Source: Planctomycetaceae bacterium (GTDB lineage Bacteria > Planctomycetota > Planctomycetia > Pirellulales > Pirellulaceae). From it: a DNA stretch of 63,369 bases. Positions 54,136 through 62,281 of the stretch are shown here, piece after piece. Location: positions 1 to 63,369 of the forward strand of contig PBOG01000166.1 in assembly GCA_002724245.1 (NCBI GenBank), read 5' to 3'. The position numbers and the translations under genes are program-made. Within the stretch, counting starts at the first letter, position 1. Each line of letters starts with the position of its first letter. The notes beneath the pieces are model-generated. The model searched no databases. It had not been told where the DNA came from and worked only from the letters and a program-made list of their open reading frames with translations.

Positions 54136-57100
54136 TTAACGTGTCGTCTGCAGCATACCAATCGTGTAGGCCACCCCATTGAGCAAATCGCGCCGCGCGT
54201 AATAACGATAGAAACCGGATTGGGGATCGTTGATCGAATCGACAGTCGTCGCACAATGGACCCCCACATACCAGGTGCCTGGTGACAACGTGACCTCCAG
54301 CCGTTTGGCAGCACCTGGCGTAACATCCTGGTGGACCGCCTGGCCTGCCAGCGCCACTGAATCCCGCTGTAGGTAGAGGTGCAGATCGACATCCGCATCC
54401 CCTTGGATGTCGATCGTCACCCGAGGCGTGTCGGCGGCGACCTCAAAGCGAAAATGGTGATATTGTCGATCGCCGATGCGCGTCATCTCCGGTTCACCAT
54501 CGGCGGTGTACCGATCCATTCGGCGCGGCGAACCCGAGACCAGCGTTCCCTTAACCGGTGGCGTTCCCGTCCCCTCCAGGGCGTACAGGAAACAAGCTTG
54601 CGTGAGAGCCAATTGCTCGCCAGCGCGGACTCCTTCGGGATGGGACCCGATGTTCACCACGCGTCCCTGGGAGGTGCCTTTGCGATATGCCCAGATTGCG
54701 GCGCCACCATCGATCTTATGGTCCGGATGGTGATAGGTGGCGAGAATTTCGGTTTCTTTGAGGTGCTCCCCGGTACTTGTTGAAAGCCAGTTACCATTGT
54801 TGTGATAAACCGCTTCGATCTGTCGGTCCGCGCCAAATTTGCGAAATTGCAGGAGTGGTGAGTCCTCTGGTATCACATGCGTCAGACGTGCTTTCTTGAG
54901 ACCTGTGTTCAATGTGTTGTAAGGAAAGATGTGCAAGTACCCCAAACGTGGCTCGGCGCGCTTGTCGACGTTGCGCCCACTCAAAAAAGAACCTGCGCAA
55001 GAGCCACAATAACTACCACCACTGGCATGAAACTGCCGCAACAGCTCACGTCCTTTCAAAGTCAATGACTTGCCATGACTCGTCGCGCCTCCACCATTGA
55101 CATAGAGCATCCGAAAACGTGGCTGACCATCCGGATAAAGCAGCACACCGTTTGTATCCTCGGGAGTCCCTACCAGCATCTTATTTTGCTGAATCGCATC
55201 CTTGCCGGCGTAATACTCATAAGACAATGCCAAGGACTCTGCAGCAAAAAGCCGTTTGCGACTCGTCAAATTGGCACCACTACTCATAAAGATGTCTTTG
55301 TAGAATCCAGGGGCGTGAGCCACTTGTGGCACGCCCGGTCCGTCCTGATCACGCTTCCGGTCCAGACAGGCGTCCTGCACCATGGCGCGAAACGCGTGGC
55401 GTGGATTGGTACTCCCTTTGGTCTGGGTCAAAACCAAACCAATCATCTCACGTTCAGGATCAACCCAAACCCAAGTTCCATCAGACCCCGAATGCGCATA
55501 CGTGCCACCCGCTTTCGACACCACCCACCCCAACCCATAACCCTCGGCAGCAGGAATGTAGCTCACCTGTGGATTCACTGCCTGCTGCACCAGCGCCGCG
55601 GGCAAAATACGTCGGCCACGGTAAATGCCTCGGTTCAGGAGCATCTGGCAGAAAATGGCATAATCCCGGGCACTGGAAATCATGCCACCGGAACCACGAG
55701 GGAACGGAAAGTCAGGAGCATCTCCCGGCTGCCAGCCCGGCTGCCAGCTGCCATCCGCCTGCCGTACTGATACGGTCGACATCTTCCCGTGCTCCGCCAT
55801 CGATTCATGGTTGGAACTAGCGGCCATACCCAACGGCTCATAGAGGCAACGACGCAGGTGTTGTTGATACGATCCAGTGAGTGTTTCAATCACTCCAGCC
55901 AGGATGTTGTAACCAGCATTGTTGTATTTGTAAGAAGCGCCCGGTTGCACCGTCGCACCAATCTGAGCGAAACGAGAAACCTCCAACAGGAGATTTGGCG
56001 CGTCCGGTAACTGAGGGGACTTTTCCAGCAGCGGCTTGAGAAACAACGGTTCGATCCGCAAACCACTGGTATGTGTCAACAGCTGGCGAATGGTAATCCG
56101 CTTGGATTTCTCTGCCGCGAACGCGGGGAGATACATATGCACCGGATCGTCAAGTTGCAACATACCGTCGGCCACCAGCGTCAGGATCCCTGCCGCGGTA
56201 ATGGCTTTGCTGTTGGAAGCCATACGAAACAGCGCGTCTTTCTGCATCGGCTCGGTTCGCTGCGGACTGCGCCAACCGAGCGCCTGATGGAGAATAATTC
56301 TGCCGCGACGCGCTACCAGTAATACCGCACCGTGCATCTCACCATCCGCAATGGCTTGCTCAACCAATCCAACCGCCGTCTTGAGTCGGACGCTATCCAC
56401 TTGGACATCCTGGGGATCACCCGGCTCCAGAATGTCTCCCGTTGCTCCTTGCGGATCCGCCTGTTCCTCGCCCGCGGCGCCAATTCGTATCAGCGCCGCC
56501 AACTCCATCGGGTAATCGGTCAAGATCCCGTCGATACCGGCGTAAATAGCACGGCGCCAGTTGAGCGGCTCCCGCCCCGCGACAACAGGTCCCGCCAGGA
56601 AGGCCCGCTTGCCGCGCTGATGCACCTCTTCCAGCTCGGCCGGACGCGGCAGGTAACGAAAGTAAACCCAATCGGAGGCAACATCATCCAAAGCCGCTGC
56701 CAGGCCGTCAGCGCTATTCGCCAGACAAGCGACATGCGCAGCCTTATCTGCCTCGCGCAGGCGCCCACGCACCTGCGGATCGCGAATGGCGGATCCGATA
56801 AACAATAACTGACTCAGGACACCAGCACGCCGCGCTGCGCGCACGACGTCCACCGCAATCCCCGCCGCTTTGAGATCAACCGAGATCAACGCAGGGGAAC
56901 CCGGAGCACTCGGCAAGAGTGCCAAGACCTCATCAAACGTCGGAATCCTCTCACCCTCGAATAAGGGACCAAACCAGCTGCCCGCGTCCAGAGCCTTCAA
57001 TTGCGCCAGACTCAACGCGTCGACACGACCGCTTCCGTCGGTGGTACGATCAACGGTGGCATCATGCACACAAACCAGGTGGCCATCCTGGGACCGCCGC

Positions 57101-57315
57101 ACGTCCACCTCAAACCCTATCCTCAGTTGCAGACACGCGCGGTAATTGGCCAACGTGTTTTCTGGGGCGTGATGCAACAGTCCTCGATGCGCAACGACCT
57201 GCACCTGGGCAGCCAGCCCGCTGGCCAGCCAGGCGAAACTAGCCAGCAGCGCCCCGAACAGAGCGGGCCACCTGGCCAGACTCCTGGCGATTCGCGTTGT
57301 ACCAACCGATCCCAT
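54136..57315 (-). CDS. Exported four-domain fusion: glycerophosphodiesterase, beta-lactamase-like hydrolase, class I amidotransferase-like and PPC domains
   Basis: 1059 residues from the ATG at 57315, fixed by GGAGGG about four bases upstream. After a signal peptide (to about residue 37) come: a GDPD domain (39-280) with catalytic His43-Arg-Gly, Glu69, Asp71 and His84; a class C beta-lactamase/esterase-type domain (about 305-650) with Ser367-x-x-Lys370 ('SNSK'), the Tyr-Asn-Asn motif at 464-466 and His-Ser-Gly at 608-610; a class I amidotransferase-like/BPL-N-like domain (about 675-915) with nucleophile Cys773 ('GSCAGS') and His892-Pro-Glu894 ('IGSHPEG'); and a PPC beta-sandwich (about 945-1055) with 'DADVDLHLYLQRDS'. 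All catalytic residues are in place. The domain set suggests lipid or envelope turnover outside the cell; the joint role is unknown. Confidence 0.85.
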   Translation of the reverse strand: MGSVGTTRIARSLARWPALFGALLASFAWLASGLAAQVQVVAHRGLLHHAPENTLANYRACLQLRIGFEVDVRRSQDGHLVCVHDATVDRTTDGSGRVDALSLAQLKALDAGSWFGPLFEGERIPTFDEVLALLPSAPGSPALISVDLKAAGIAVDVVRAARRAGVLSQLLFIGSAIRDPQVRGRLREADKAAHVACLANSADGLAAALDDVASDWVYFRYLPRPAELEEVHQRGKRAFLAGPVVAGREPLNWRRAIYAGIDGILTDYPMELAALIRIGAAGEEQADPQGATGDILEPGDPQDVQVDSVRLKTAVGLVEQAIADGEMHGAVLLVARRGRIILHQALGWRSPQRTEPMQKDALFRMASNSKAITAAGILTLVADGMLQLDDPVHMYLPAFAAEKSKRITIRQLLTHTSGLRIEPLFLKPLLEKSPQLPDAPNLLLEVSRFAQIGATVQPGASYKYNNAGYNILAGVIETLTGSYQQHLRRCLYEPLGMAASSNHESMAEHGKMSTVSVRQADGSWQPGWQPGDAPDFPFPRGSGGMISSARDYAIFCQMLLNRGIYRGRRILPAALVQQAVNPQVSYIPAAEGYGLGWVVSKAGGTYAHSGSDGTWVWVDPEREMIGLVLTQTKGSTNPRHAFRAMVQDACLDRKRDQDGPGVPQVAHAPGFYKDIFMSSGANLTSRKRLFAAESLALSYEYYAGKDAIQQNKMLVGTPEDTNGVLLYPDGQPRFRMLYVNGGGATSHGKSLTLKGRELLRQFHASGGSYCGSCAGSFLSGRNVDKRAEPRLGYLHIFPYNTLNTGLKKARLTHVIPEDSPLLQFRKFGADRQIEAVYHNNGNWLSTSTGEHLKETEILATYHHPDHKIDGGAAIWAYRKGTSQGRVVNIGSHPEGVRAGEQLALTQACFLYALEGTGTPPVKGTLVSGSPRRMDRYTADGEPEMTRIGDRQYHHFRFEVAADTPRVTIDIQGDADVDLHLYLQRDSVALAGQAVHQDVTPGAAKRLEVTLSPGTWYVGVHCATTVDSINDPQSGFYRYYARRDLLNGVAYTIGMLQTTR

Positions 57316-57641
57316 ACGACCCTCCACTCTGAAGCTACCTCAGCACGACTGGTTGCGCATTGTAACAGGCGTCCAGGTAACACGCGCCCTGGTAACAGGC
57401 GTCTGGCGTCACAGGCACCCCAGGGCTTGCGCACGATTCCAGCAGTTGCGAAAAAGATTTCTCGCCAATGAAAACGACAGCCAGCACTGCAACCACTTGC
57501 ATCAGAAGTTAGCTGGTACAGAACAGCCACCGGTGATGGCCTCTGTTTCTGCGAGAATGAAACGACTACGTCGACTCGGTGCAACCGACACGCTGTCGCG
57601 ATCCCTGCCCAGCACGACAAACGTTCCGAGTTTCCACAGGA
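57316..57641. other. Intergenic region with 15-base repeats
   Basis: About 325 bases between the methyltransferase stop and the fusion gene start, both minus strand. Besides the repeat at 57361-57420 I see no gene; it must hold the fusion gene's leader and possibly its promoter. Confidence 0.4.
57361..57420. repeat. Imperfect 15-base tandem repeat, about four units
   Basis: Units begin at 57361, 57376, 57391 and 57406. The first three read (T/G)GTAACAGGCGTCC-like with few changes (TGTAACAGGCGTCCA, GGTAACACGCGCCCT, GGTAACAGGCGTCTG). The fourth (GCGTCACAGGCACCC) is more diverged. The array lies about 45 bases upstream of the fusion gene start. A spacing of 15 bases is compatible with repeated protein-binding sites or simple slippage. 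Confidence 0.55.
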
Positions 57642-58319
57642 TCATTTTTCTCCCAAAACCCAAAGTTGAAATCGATATCGCCGCAAGAGGTTCCTGTAGA
57701 CCCAGGGGCGCTGCTCGCATGCCGCCAGGGTTCGGCGTACCAGTTTCGGCAAGGACCTTTTCTGTGGTGTCAAAAACGCGCGCACACGAATGTTGCGAAA
57801 ACCGACAGATGCCAGGTCAGCGATCACTGACTTAGCCGAAACCATGCGAGGATCAAAATCCGCAATCATTTTCCTGCGGCTGACACGATAGAGTTCCTGC
57901 AATGTCGCGCGAGGCTGGTCGGCATATTTGTATAAATGGCGCATCACCGCAACGACGTGATCAAAAGTCTCAGCCACGGGAAACGGAATTTGATTGATGT
58001 CCAGCTGTCGTGTCGACAATGCACCACTTTCGATCGAGGCTTGGTTGCGATTGCGAGTTGCTTCGACCAGTGCAGGCGACACGTCCGACGCACAAACACG
58101 ACACTGTTTGTCCACCAACAGACCTGCCAGGTATCCATCGCCGCACCCGATTTCCAACACCGATTCGTGAGGCCTTATTCTGGGACCCCATGACTCTAGT
58201 ATCTCGAGTCGACGCCCGAAATAGATAGCCGGATCCACATACCATCTGGCAATATGAGACAACGGCTCGCCAGTCGCCTGGTCATACTTGTGACCGCGAT
58301 CTTTCCGACCATGCAACAT
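57642..58319 (-). CDS. Class I SAM-dependent methyltransferase
   Basis: A 225-residue Rossmann-fold methyltransferase. Motif I is 'SVLEIGCGDGYLAGLLVD', the acidic residue after strand 2 is in 'VCASDVSPALVEATR', and the fourth strand reads 'FDHVVAVMRHLYKYAD'. The start 'MLHGRKDRGHKYDQATGEPL' contains the family-like 'HKYDQATGEPLSHIARW' helix. The C-terminal half is Arg-rich and helical ('SLPKLVRRTLAACEQRPWVY'). The substrate is unknown; the Methyltransf_11-like pattern fits small molecules, lipids or sugars. Confidence 0.88.
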   Translation of the reverse strand: MLHGRKDRGHKYDQATGEPLSHIARWYVDPAIYFGRRLEILESWGPRIRPHESVLEIGCGDGYLAGLLVDKQCRVCASDVSPALVEATRNRNQASIESGALSTRQLDINQIPFPVAETFDHVVAVMRHLYKYADQPRATLQELYRVSRRKMIADFDPRMVSAKSVIADLASVGFRNIRVRAFLTPQKRSLPKLVRRTLAACEQRPWVYRNLLRRYRFQLWVLGEK

Positions 58320-58546
58320 AAATCACCGGCCACGAAACAGGTTACCGTCAGAACGATTGACAATCGGCAATTAGTAACGCCTATGCGTTGTATTGTAATC
58401 ACTATTGTACTCAGCGAATTTTTCAGTCGACGTTTACGCCCTCACAAAGGCCGCCAACATCAATCCGCAAATACGTTAGAATCGTTCGCTGGGATGTGTC
58501 AAATCCTGGCGGCAAGTGGAATCAACTCGAGGAAAACCACCAACTG

Positions 58547-59494
58547 ATGTCCCTTCTGCGACCACCGTTTTGCGCATGGACACTACTGGCCATGCGATTT
58601 TCGCTCGGACTCGTACTGTTCGTTGGCTGTGGTATGCCAACGGAAACCACCGCCTCACGTGACAGCATACTCACCAGTGAACCGGACAAGTTACTCCAAC
58701 AGTTGGGAGCGTCCAGCGATCGCAATCAGTCCGGCAAAGTCATCCGAATACGGCTGGAATACCTCCAGGTCACCGATAACGCGTTACGGAAACTGCTCGC
58801 GTTCCCGCAGCTTGAGTCACTGAAAATCACGTCCTGTCCCCGCATCAGCGGCAGAGGATTGGTCGCGTTGAAAGACCTGACCACCTTGAAAACCTTGAGT
58901 CTCAACTTTTGTCCACACGTTCGAGATGACAGTCTGCAAATCCTGCAAAGCCTGGAACAGCTGGCCAATCTGTCTCTCGATGGCTGTACCGGAATCACCG
59001 ACGCTGGACTCGCCCAATTAGAAACGCTTCCGCAACTGAAGACACTCTCTCTGCGAGATACCTGGATCACCTTTGACAAGATGCTCCGCTTCCAGCAAAA
59101 GCGACCACGCTGCCAGATCCGCCATACCTGGACAGCCGAGGAAAAGGTTGAAGGATCGCGTCGACGACAACAGACGGCAGAGTTTTATCGTCAACTAGGT
59201 ATGTCCAGTGCCCGACTCGGCCGTCCATCCGCTGCCTTCTCAGCACTCGACACCGTCGTCCGCTTACTGCCCTTCGATGCCCGCGCCTACAATGACCGCG
59301 GGTATGCCTGCAAACTGCAGGACCGAATCGACCTGGCGATCAAAGACTACACCGCCGCCATTCGCATCCACCCCAATTTTGCGTTGGCGTATTTCAATCG
59401 CGGCGTGGCCTATCAAGACCAGGGGGACAAGAAGAAAGCAGAAAACGACTTCACAAAAGCAGAGCTCCTCGGTTATGACAAACCTGCTCCTTAG
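58547..59494 (+). CDS. LRR and TPR repeat protein, probable lipoprotein
   Basis: A 315-residue protein. The ATG at 58547 follows GAGGA about twelve bases upstream; an ATG at 58592 would leave a shorter signal, and the earlier frame start at 58388 is non-coding in appearance. The signal ends in 'LVLFVGCGM', where Cys may be lipidated. Residues about 65-180 form cysteine-type leucine-rich repeats ('LESLKITSCPRISGRGLVAL', 'LKTLSLNFCPHVRDDSLQIL', 'LANLSLDGCTGITDAGLAQL'), the AMN1/F-box-like kind. The C-terminus has three TPR units ('AYNDRGYACKLQDRIDLAIK', 'AYFNRGVAYQDQGDKKKAEN'). Such proteins act as protein-binding scaffolds; the partner is unknown. Confidence 0.82.
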   Translation: MSLLRPPFCAWTLLAMRFSLGLVLFVGCGMPTETTASRDSILTSEPDKLLQQLGASSDRNQSGKVIRIRLEYLQVTDNALRKLLAFPQLESLKITSCPRISGRGLVALKDLTTLKTLSLNFCPHVRDDSLQILQSLEQLANLSLDGCTGITDAGLAQLETLPQLKTLSLRDTWITFDKMLRFQQKRPRCQIRHTWTAEEKVEGSRRRQQTAEFYRQLGMSSARLGRPSAAFSALDTVVRLLPFDARAYNDRGYACKLQDRIDLAIKDYTAAIRIHPNFALAYFNRGVAYQDQGDKKKAENDFTKAELLGYDKPAP

Positions 59495-59536
59495 TGCGGC
59501 GGTTGCACTGACGTAGAGTGATGTGCCAACCGCACT
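59493..59536 (+). terminator. Imperfect long hairpin at the end of the LRR-TPR gene
   Basis: The left arm AGTGCGG-cgg-TTG-CAC (59493-59508) starts within the stop codon. The right arm GTG-c-CAA-CCGCACT (59523-59536) pairs with it over 13 base pairs with one internal loop. No T-tract follows. It is a likely transcript end or 3' stabiliser between this gene and the symporter gene. Confidence 0.45.
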
Positions 59537-59621
59537 GTTACGTCGCAACAGGACAGTTGCCGCAACCTGTTGCCGCAGTTGACCTACGATCTTCAACACT
59601 CTCCTTTCCAAAGGCGATCCG

Positions 59622-61289
59622 ATGTCCCCCGAACCACTGTCTTCTGCACCTCTCACCGGCGGACTGACTGGTCTGGACTTTGCCGTCATTGCTTTCTACC
59701 TGATCGCTACGATGTCGATGGGCCTGTGGATCGCACGTGGACAACACTCGACCGAAGATTTTTTCGTTGGTGGTCGACAACTTCCTGCCTGGGCTGTGGG
59801 AATCAGTATCCTCGCCTCCCTGCTTTCGACCATCACTTACCTTGGAATGCCAGGCGAGATGTTCCGCACCGGGGTCGGGTTTCTGACTCGCCAACTGGGA
59901 GTCCCGCTGGTTCTGGTTGTCGTCTGGTTCTTGTGGATTCCGTTTTTCATGCGACTCAATCTGACCAGCGCCTACGAATATCTGGAACGGCGATTCAATT
60001 ATCCGGTTCGCGTACTCGGTGCGATTCTCTGTCTGGCCTTGTTGCTAGGATGGATGGCTGTCGTCGTGTTAACCGCATCCCGCGCGATGGCCGAGATCAC
60101 CTACCTCGATCTGGGCTGGTTCTTCGGCACGAACACCGCCGAGTTTCGTGACGCCGACCTGCATGCAATTATCCTGTCCATCGGCCTGTTTTCGGTGATC
60201 TACACAACTCTGGGGGGAATTCGCGCCGTCATCTGGACTGACGTGATCCAGTTCTTCATCTTAATCGGTGGCGCGTTATTCACGATCGGCTACGTGGCCT
60301 TCGACACCGGCACCGGTTTGGGAACGTGGATGGAAGCGCAGAGCGTCTATCCACACCGCGAATCGGTAGAGTGGTTCAGCCTGGATGTCGGAAATCGATC
60401 TACGATCTTTTTTATCAGCGTGGGGATGTTCTTCTGGTTCTGTTGCACCCACGGTGCCAATCAGGTCGCTCTGCAGCGTTACTTCACGGTGGAAAGTGTG
60501 CGGGCAGCACGCAAGAGCTACCTGGTCAGTGCCCTGTCGAGTTTTGCGTTGAGTATCATTCTGGCCGGAGTCGGCCTGTCACTGCTGTACTTTATTCAAG
60601 ACCACGAACTGCCGGCAGCGGCTGGCGTCGATTCTGCGGTCGACGCCATTCGCTCCGACGCCCAAGACAAAGTCTTCCCCCAATTCATTCGTTTCTACCT
60701 GCCGAGCGGACTCCGCGGTCTGGTCGTAGCCGCCTTGTTCGCCGCCGCGATGTCGACCATCGACTCCGGCGCCAATTCGATCTCGACGATCGCCACGGTC
60801 GACTTCTTCCGCCACGGCCGATCTGGCCCCGCTTCTGCGCAAGCGGAACTTCGACTGGCGCGAACACTTACCGCGTCGATGGGATTCATTATTGTCACGC
60901 TGACCATTCTGCTGCACCACGTCTCCAAAGGAACCGACATCATCTCGCTATGCCAGAAAGGATTCAACTGCTTTCTGGGCCCGCTGGGCGCGCTGTTTGT
61001 ACTGGGAATGTGGGCCCGGTGGGCAACCGCTCGCTCGGTAATTCCAGCAGTCATTGCAGGCGAACTATTTGGTGTCTGTGCCAGCTACAGTCAAGAACTT
61101 TTCGGCGTCGCGTACTCAACACATCTGGTCGTCCCCGGCTCCTGGCTGGTGACGCTTGTGGCCGCCTACCTGCTGAGTCTGGTACTGCGCACCAGGGCCA
61201 GCGACGATGCGCAACAGTGGATGTGGCGCAGTGTGGTGTCACGGGAACTAGAAAACACTTCCGCCAATGCGGCGGCCAACCAGGAATGA
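59622..61289 (+). CDS. Sodium:solute symporter family transporter
   Basis: Inner-membrane SSS (SLC5-type) symporter of 555 residues with thirteen or so helices. Signatures are 'DFAVIAFYLIATMSMGLWIA', 'STEDFFVGGRQLPAWAVGIS', 'LSTITYLGMPGEMFRTG', 'YEYLERRF', 'YTTLGGIRAVIWTDVIQFFI', 'GANQVALQRYF' and 'RGLVVAALFAAAMSTIDSGANSI', cited by its core FAAAMSTIDSG, the conserved Na2-site region. Planctomycetes carry many; substrates range from sugars to acids. The gene is followed by a small hairpin (arms 61292-61296 and 61301-61305) in the gap to the convergent hydrolase gene. Confidence 0.92.
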   Translation: MSPEPLSSAPLTGGLTGLDFAVIAFYLIATMSMGLWIARGQHSTEDFFVGGRQLPAWAVGISILASLLSTITYLGMPGEMFRTGVGFLTRQLGVPLVLVVVWFLWIPFFMRLNLTSAYEYLERRFNYPVRVLGAILCLALLLGWMAVVVLTASRAMAEITYLDLGWFFGTNTAEFRDADLHAIILSIGLFSVIYTTLGGIRAVIWTDVIQFFILIGGALFTIGYVAFDTGTGLGTWMEAQSVYPHRESVEWFSLDVGNRSTIFFISVGMFFWFCCTHGANQVALQRYFTVESVRAARKSYLVSALSSFALSIILAGVGLSLLYFIQDHELPAAAGVDSAVDAIRSDAQDKVFPQFIRFYLPSGLRGLVVAALFAAAMSTIDSGANSISTIATVDFFRHGRSGPASAQAELRLARTLTASMGFIIVTLTILLHHVSKGTDIISLCQKGFNCFLGPLGALFVLGMWARWATARSVIPAVIAGELFGVCASYSQELFGVAYSTHLVVPGSWLVTLVAAYLLSLVLRTRASDDAQQWMWRSVVSRELENTSANAAANQE

Positions 61290-61291
61290 TG

Positions 61292-61305
61292 GCGTCACGC
61301 GACGC
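61292..61305. terminator. Small hairpin in convergent gap
   Basis: GCGTC and GACGC arms with an ACGC loop, two bases after the symporter stop. It is short and has no T-tract, so it could be a weak bidirectional terminator or chance. Confidence 0.25.
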
Positions 61306-61355
61306 TGGCTCGACACTGCAGCATCTAGCGGAAAGCCTGGCCTGACTGACGCCGC

Positions 61356-62111
61356 TCAAAGCATCTGCAGAAAACCCTGCAGTGCCTGAAGATACGCCGG
61401 AAAGTTGGCAGCCAGCAAGCCGTTGTGTCCACCACGCTCAAACCAGACCAGCTCCTTGTGGACGGTACCCGCCCAATCCAAGTGGAGTTGAGCGTGGTCC
61501 GGAGTCACCAGATCGTCATCACGGGCATGCAACACGAGCAAGCGGCCTTGATAATCCTGCAACTTGGCCTGATGGTCCAGACGCGCCGCGACAGTAGCCG
61601 CCAGTTCGCTTTCACTAACTCCCAGTTCCTGGGCGCTCATCCGCACCTGCAACCGCTGTAGTACATCGGCAACACCGCTTTCCAGAATCAGCCCCACAAT
61701 CTGCGGATACCGGCTGACGAGTTCGACCGCAAAGAGCGCACCAACCGAACGTCCGTAGACGACCAATTGCCGCGCCTCCAGGCCAAGCGTCCGATAGACA
61801 GGCTCGACATCTCCCAACATCTTGCCGAGCTGCGGGATCCCCGTCGAACCGCCATAGCCACGATACTCTGCCAGAAACACGCCCACACCTGACTCAGCAA
61901 TCGCCCGCGCGTAGTCCGGCAGGTAGTCGGCTACCACCTCACCATTCCCATGGAAATGGACCAGTGTCTTTTGGCCAGCAGCTGCCGGTGCATGCCAGCA
62001 GGCCAGGCGTTCCCCACCCGTCTCCACCCATACGGGATCCGCAAGTGGTGCCAAGCGAGGGAAGAAATACCGTTCGGTAATCAGCGGGTGGTCGAGCAAA
62101 TCTGTATGCAT
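61356..62111 (-). CDS. Alpha/beta hydrolase
   Basis: About 251 residues without signal peptide. The ATG at 62111 gives 'MHTDLLDHPLITERYFFPRL', the usual beginning of this hydrolase group; the frame is open 67 codons further upstream through sequence that overlaps the divergent promoter and is not hydrolase-like. The oxyanion strand is 'LVHFHGNGEVVADYLPDYA', the nucleophile elbow 'GRSVG' (Ser122), the acid in 'LHARDDDLVTPDHA', and the His in 'ERGGHNGLL'. It resembles the ABHD13/17-like esterases of 'YRGYGGSTG' type. The substrate is unknown. Confidence 0.88.
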   Translation of the reverse strand: MHTDLLDHPLITERYFFPRLAPLADPVWVETGGERLACWHAPAAAGQKTLVHFHGNGEVVADYLPDYARAIAESGVGVFLAEYRGYGGSTGIPQLGKMLGDVEPVYRTLGLEARQLVVYGRSVGALFAVELVSRYPQIVGLILESGVADVLQRLQVRMSAQELGVSESELAATVAARLDHQAKLQDYQGRLLVLHARDDDLVTPDHAQLHLDWAGTVHKELVWFERGGHNGLLAANFPAYLQALQGFLQML

Positions 62112-62208
62112 GCCAGACCAAACTATCGCGATCCGACAGGCCCGTCCAGCGTCCTGACAACGCGTTCCCAGAGAACCCAACGTCGATGACCGGGTGCGTG
62201 ACAGCGAA

Positions 62209-62237
62209 TTGAGAAGTGACAGAGTCGGCTCTATAAT
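62209..62237 (+). promoter_or_regulatory. Near-consensus sigma-70-type promoter
   Basis: TTGAGA at 62209-62214 and a perfect TATAAT at 62232-62237 are separated by exactly 17 bases. Transcription would start near 62244, about 38 bases before the ATG of the heme-binding/dehydrogenase gene at 62282. It is the best-formed promoter I can see in the window. Confidence 0.7.
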
Positions 62238-62281
62238 TCGGCCTTCCAGGTCAATCTCCCGCAAAGAAGCCGAGAAGACGT

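Noticed and set aside
60326-61345. 339-codon plus-strand frame
   Set aside because: It is a shifted frame inside the symporter gene; composition is Arg/Pro/Ser-rich, whereas the symporter frame has all family motifs.
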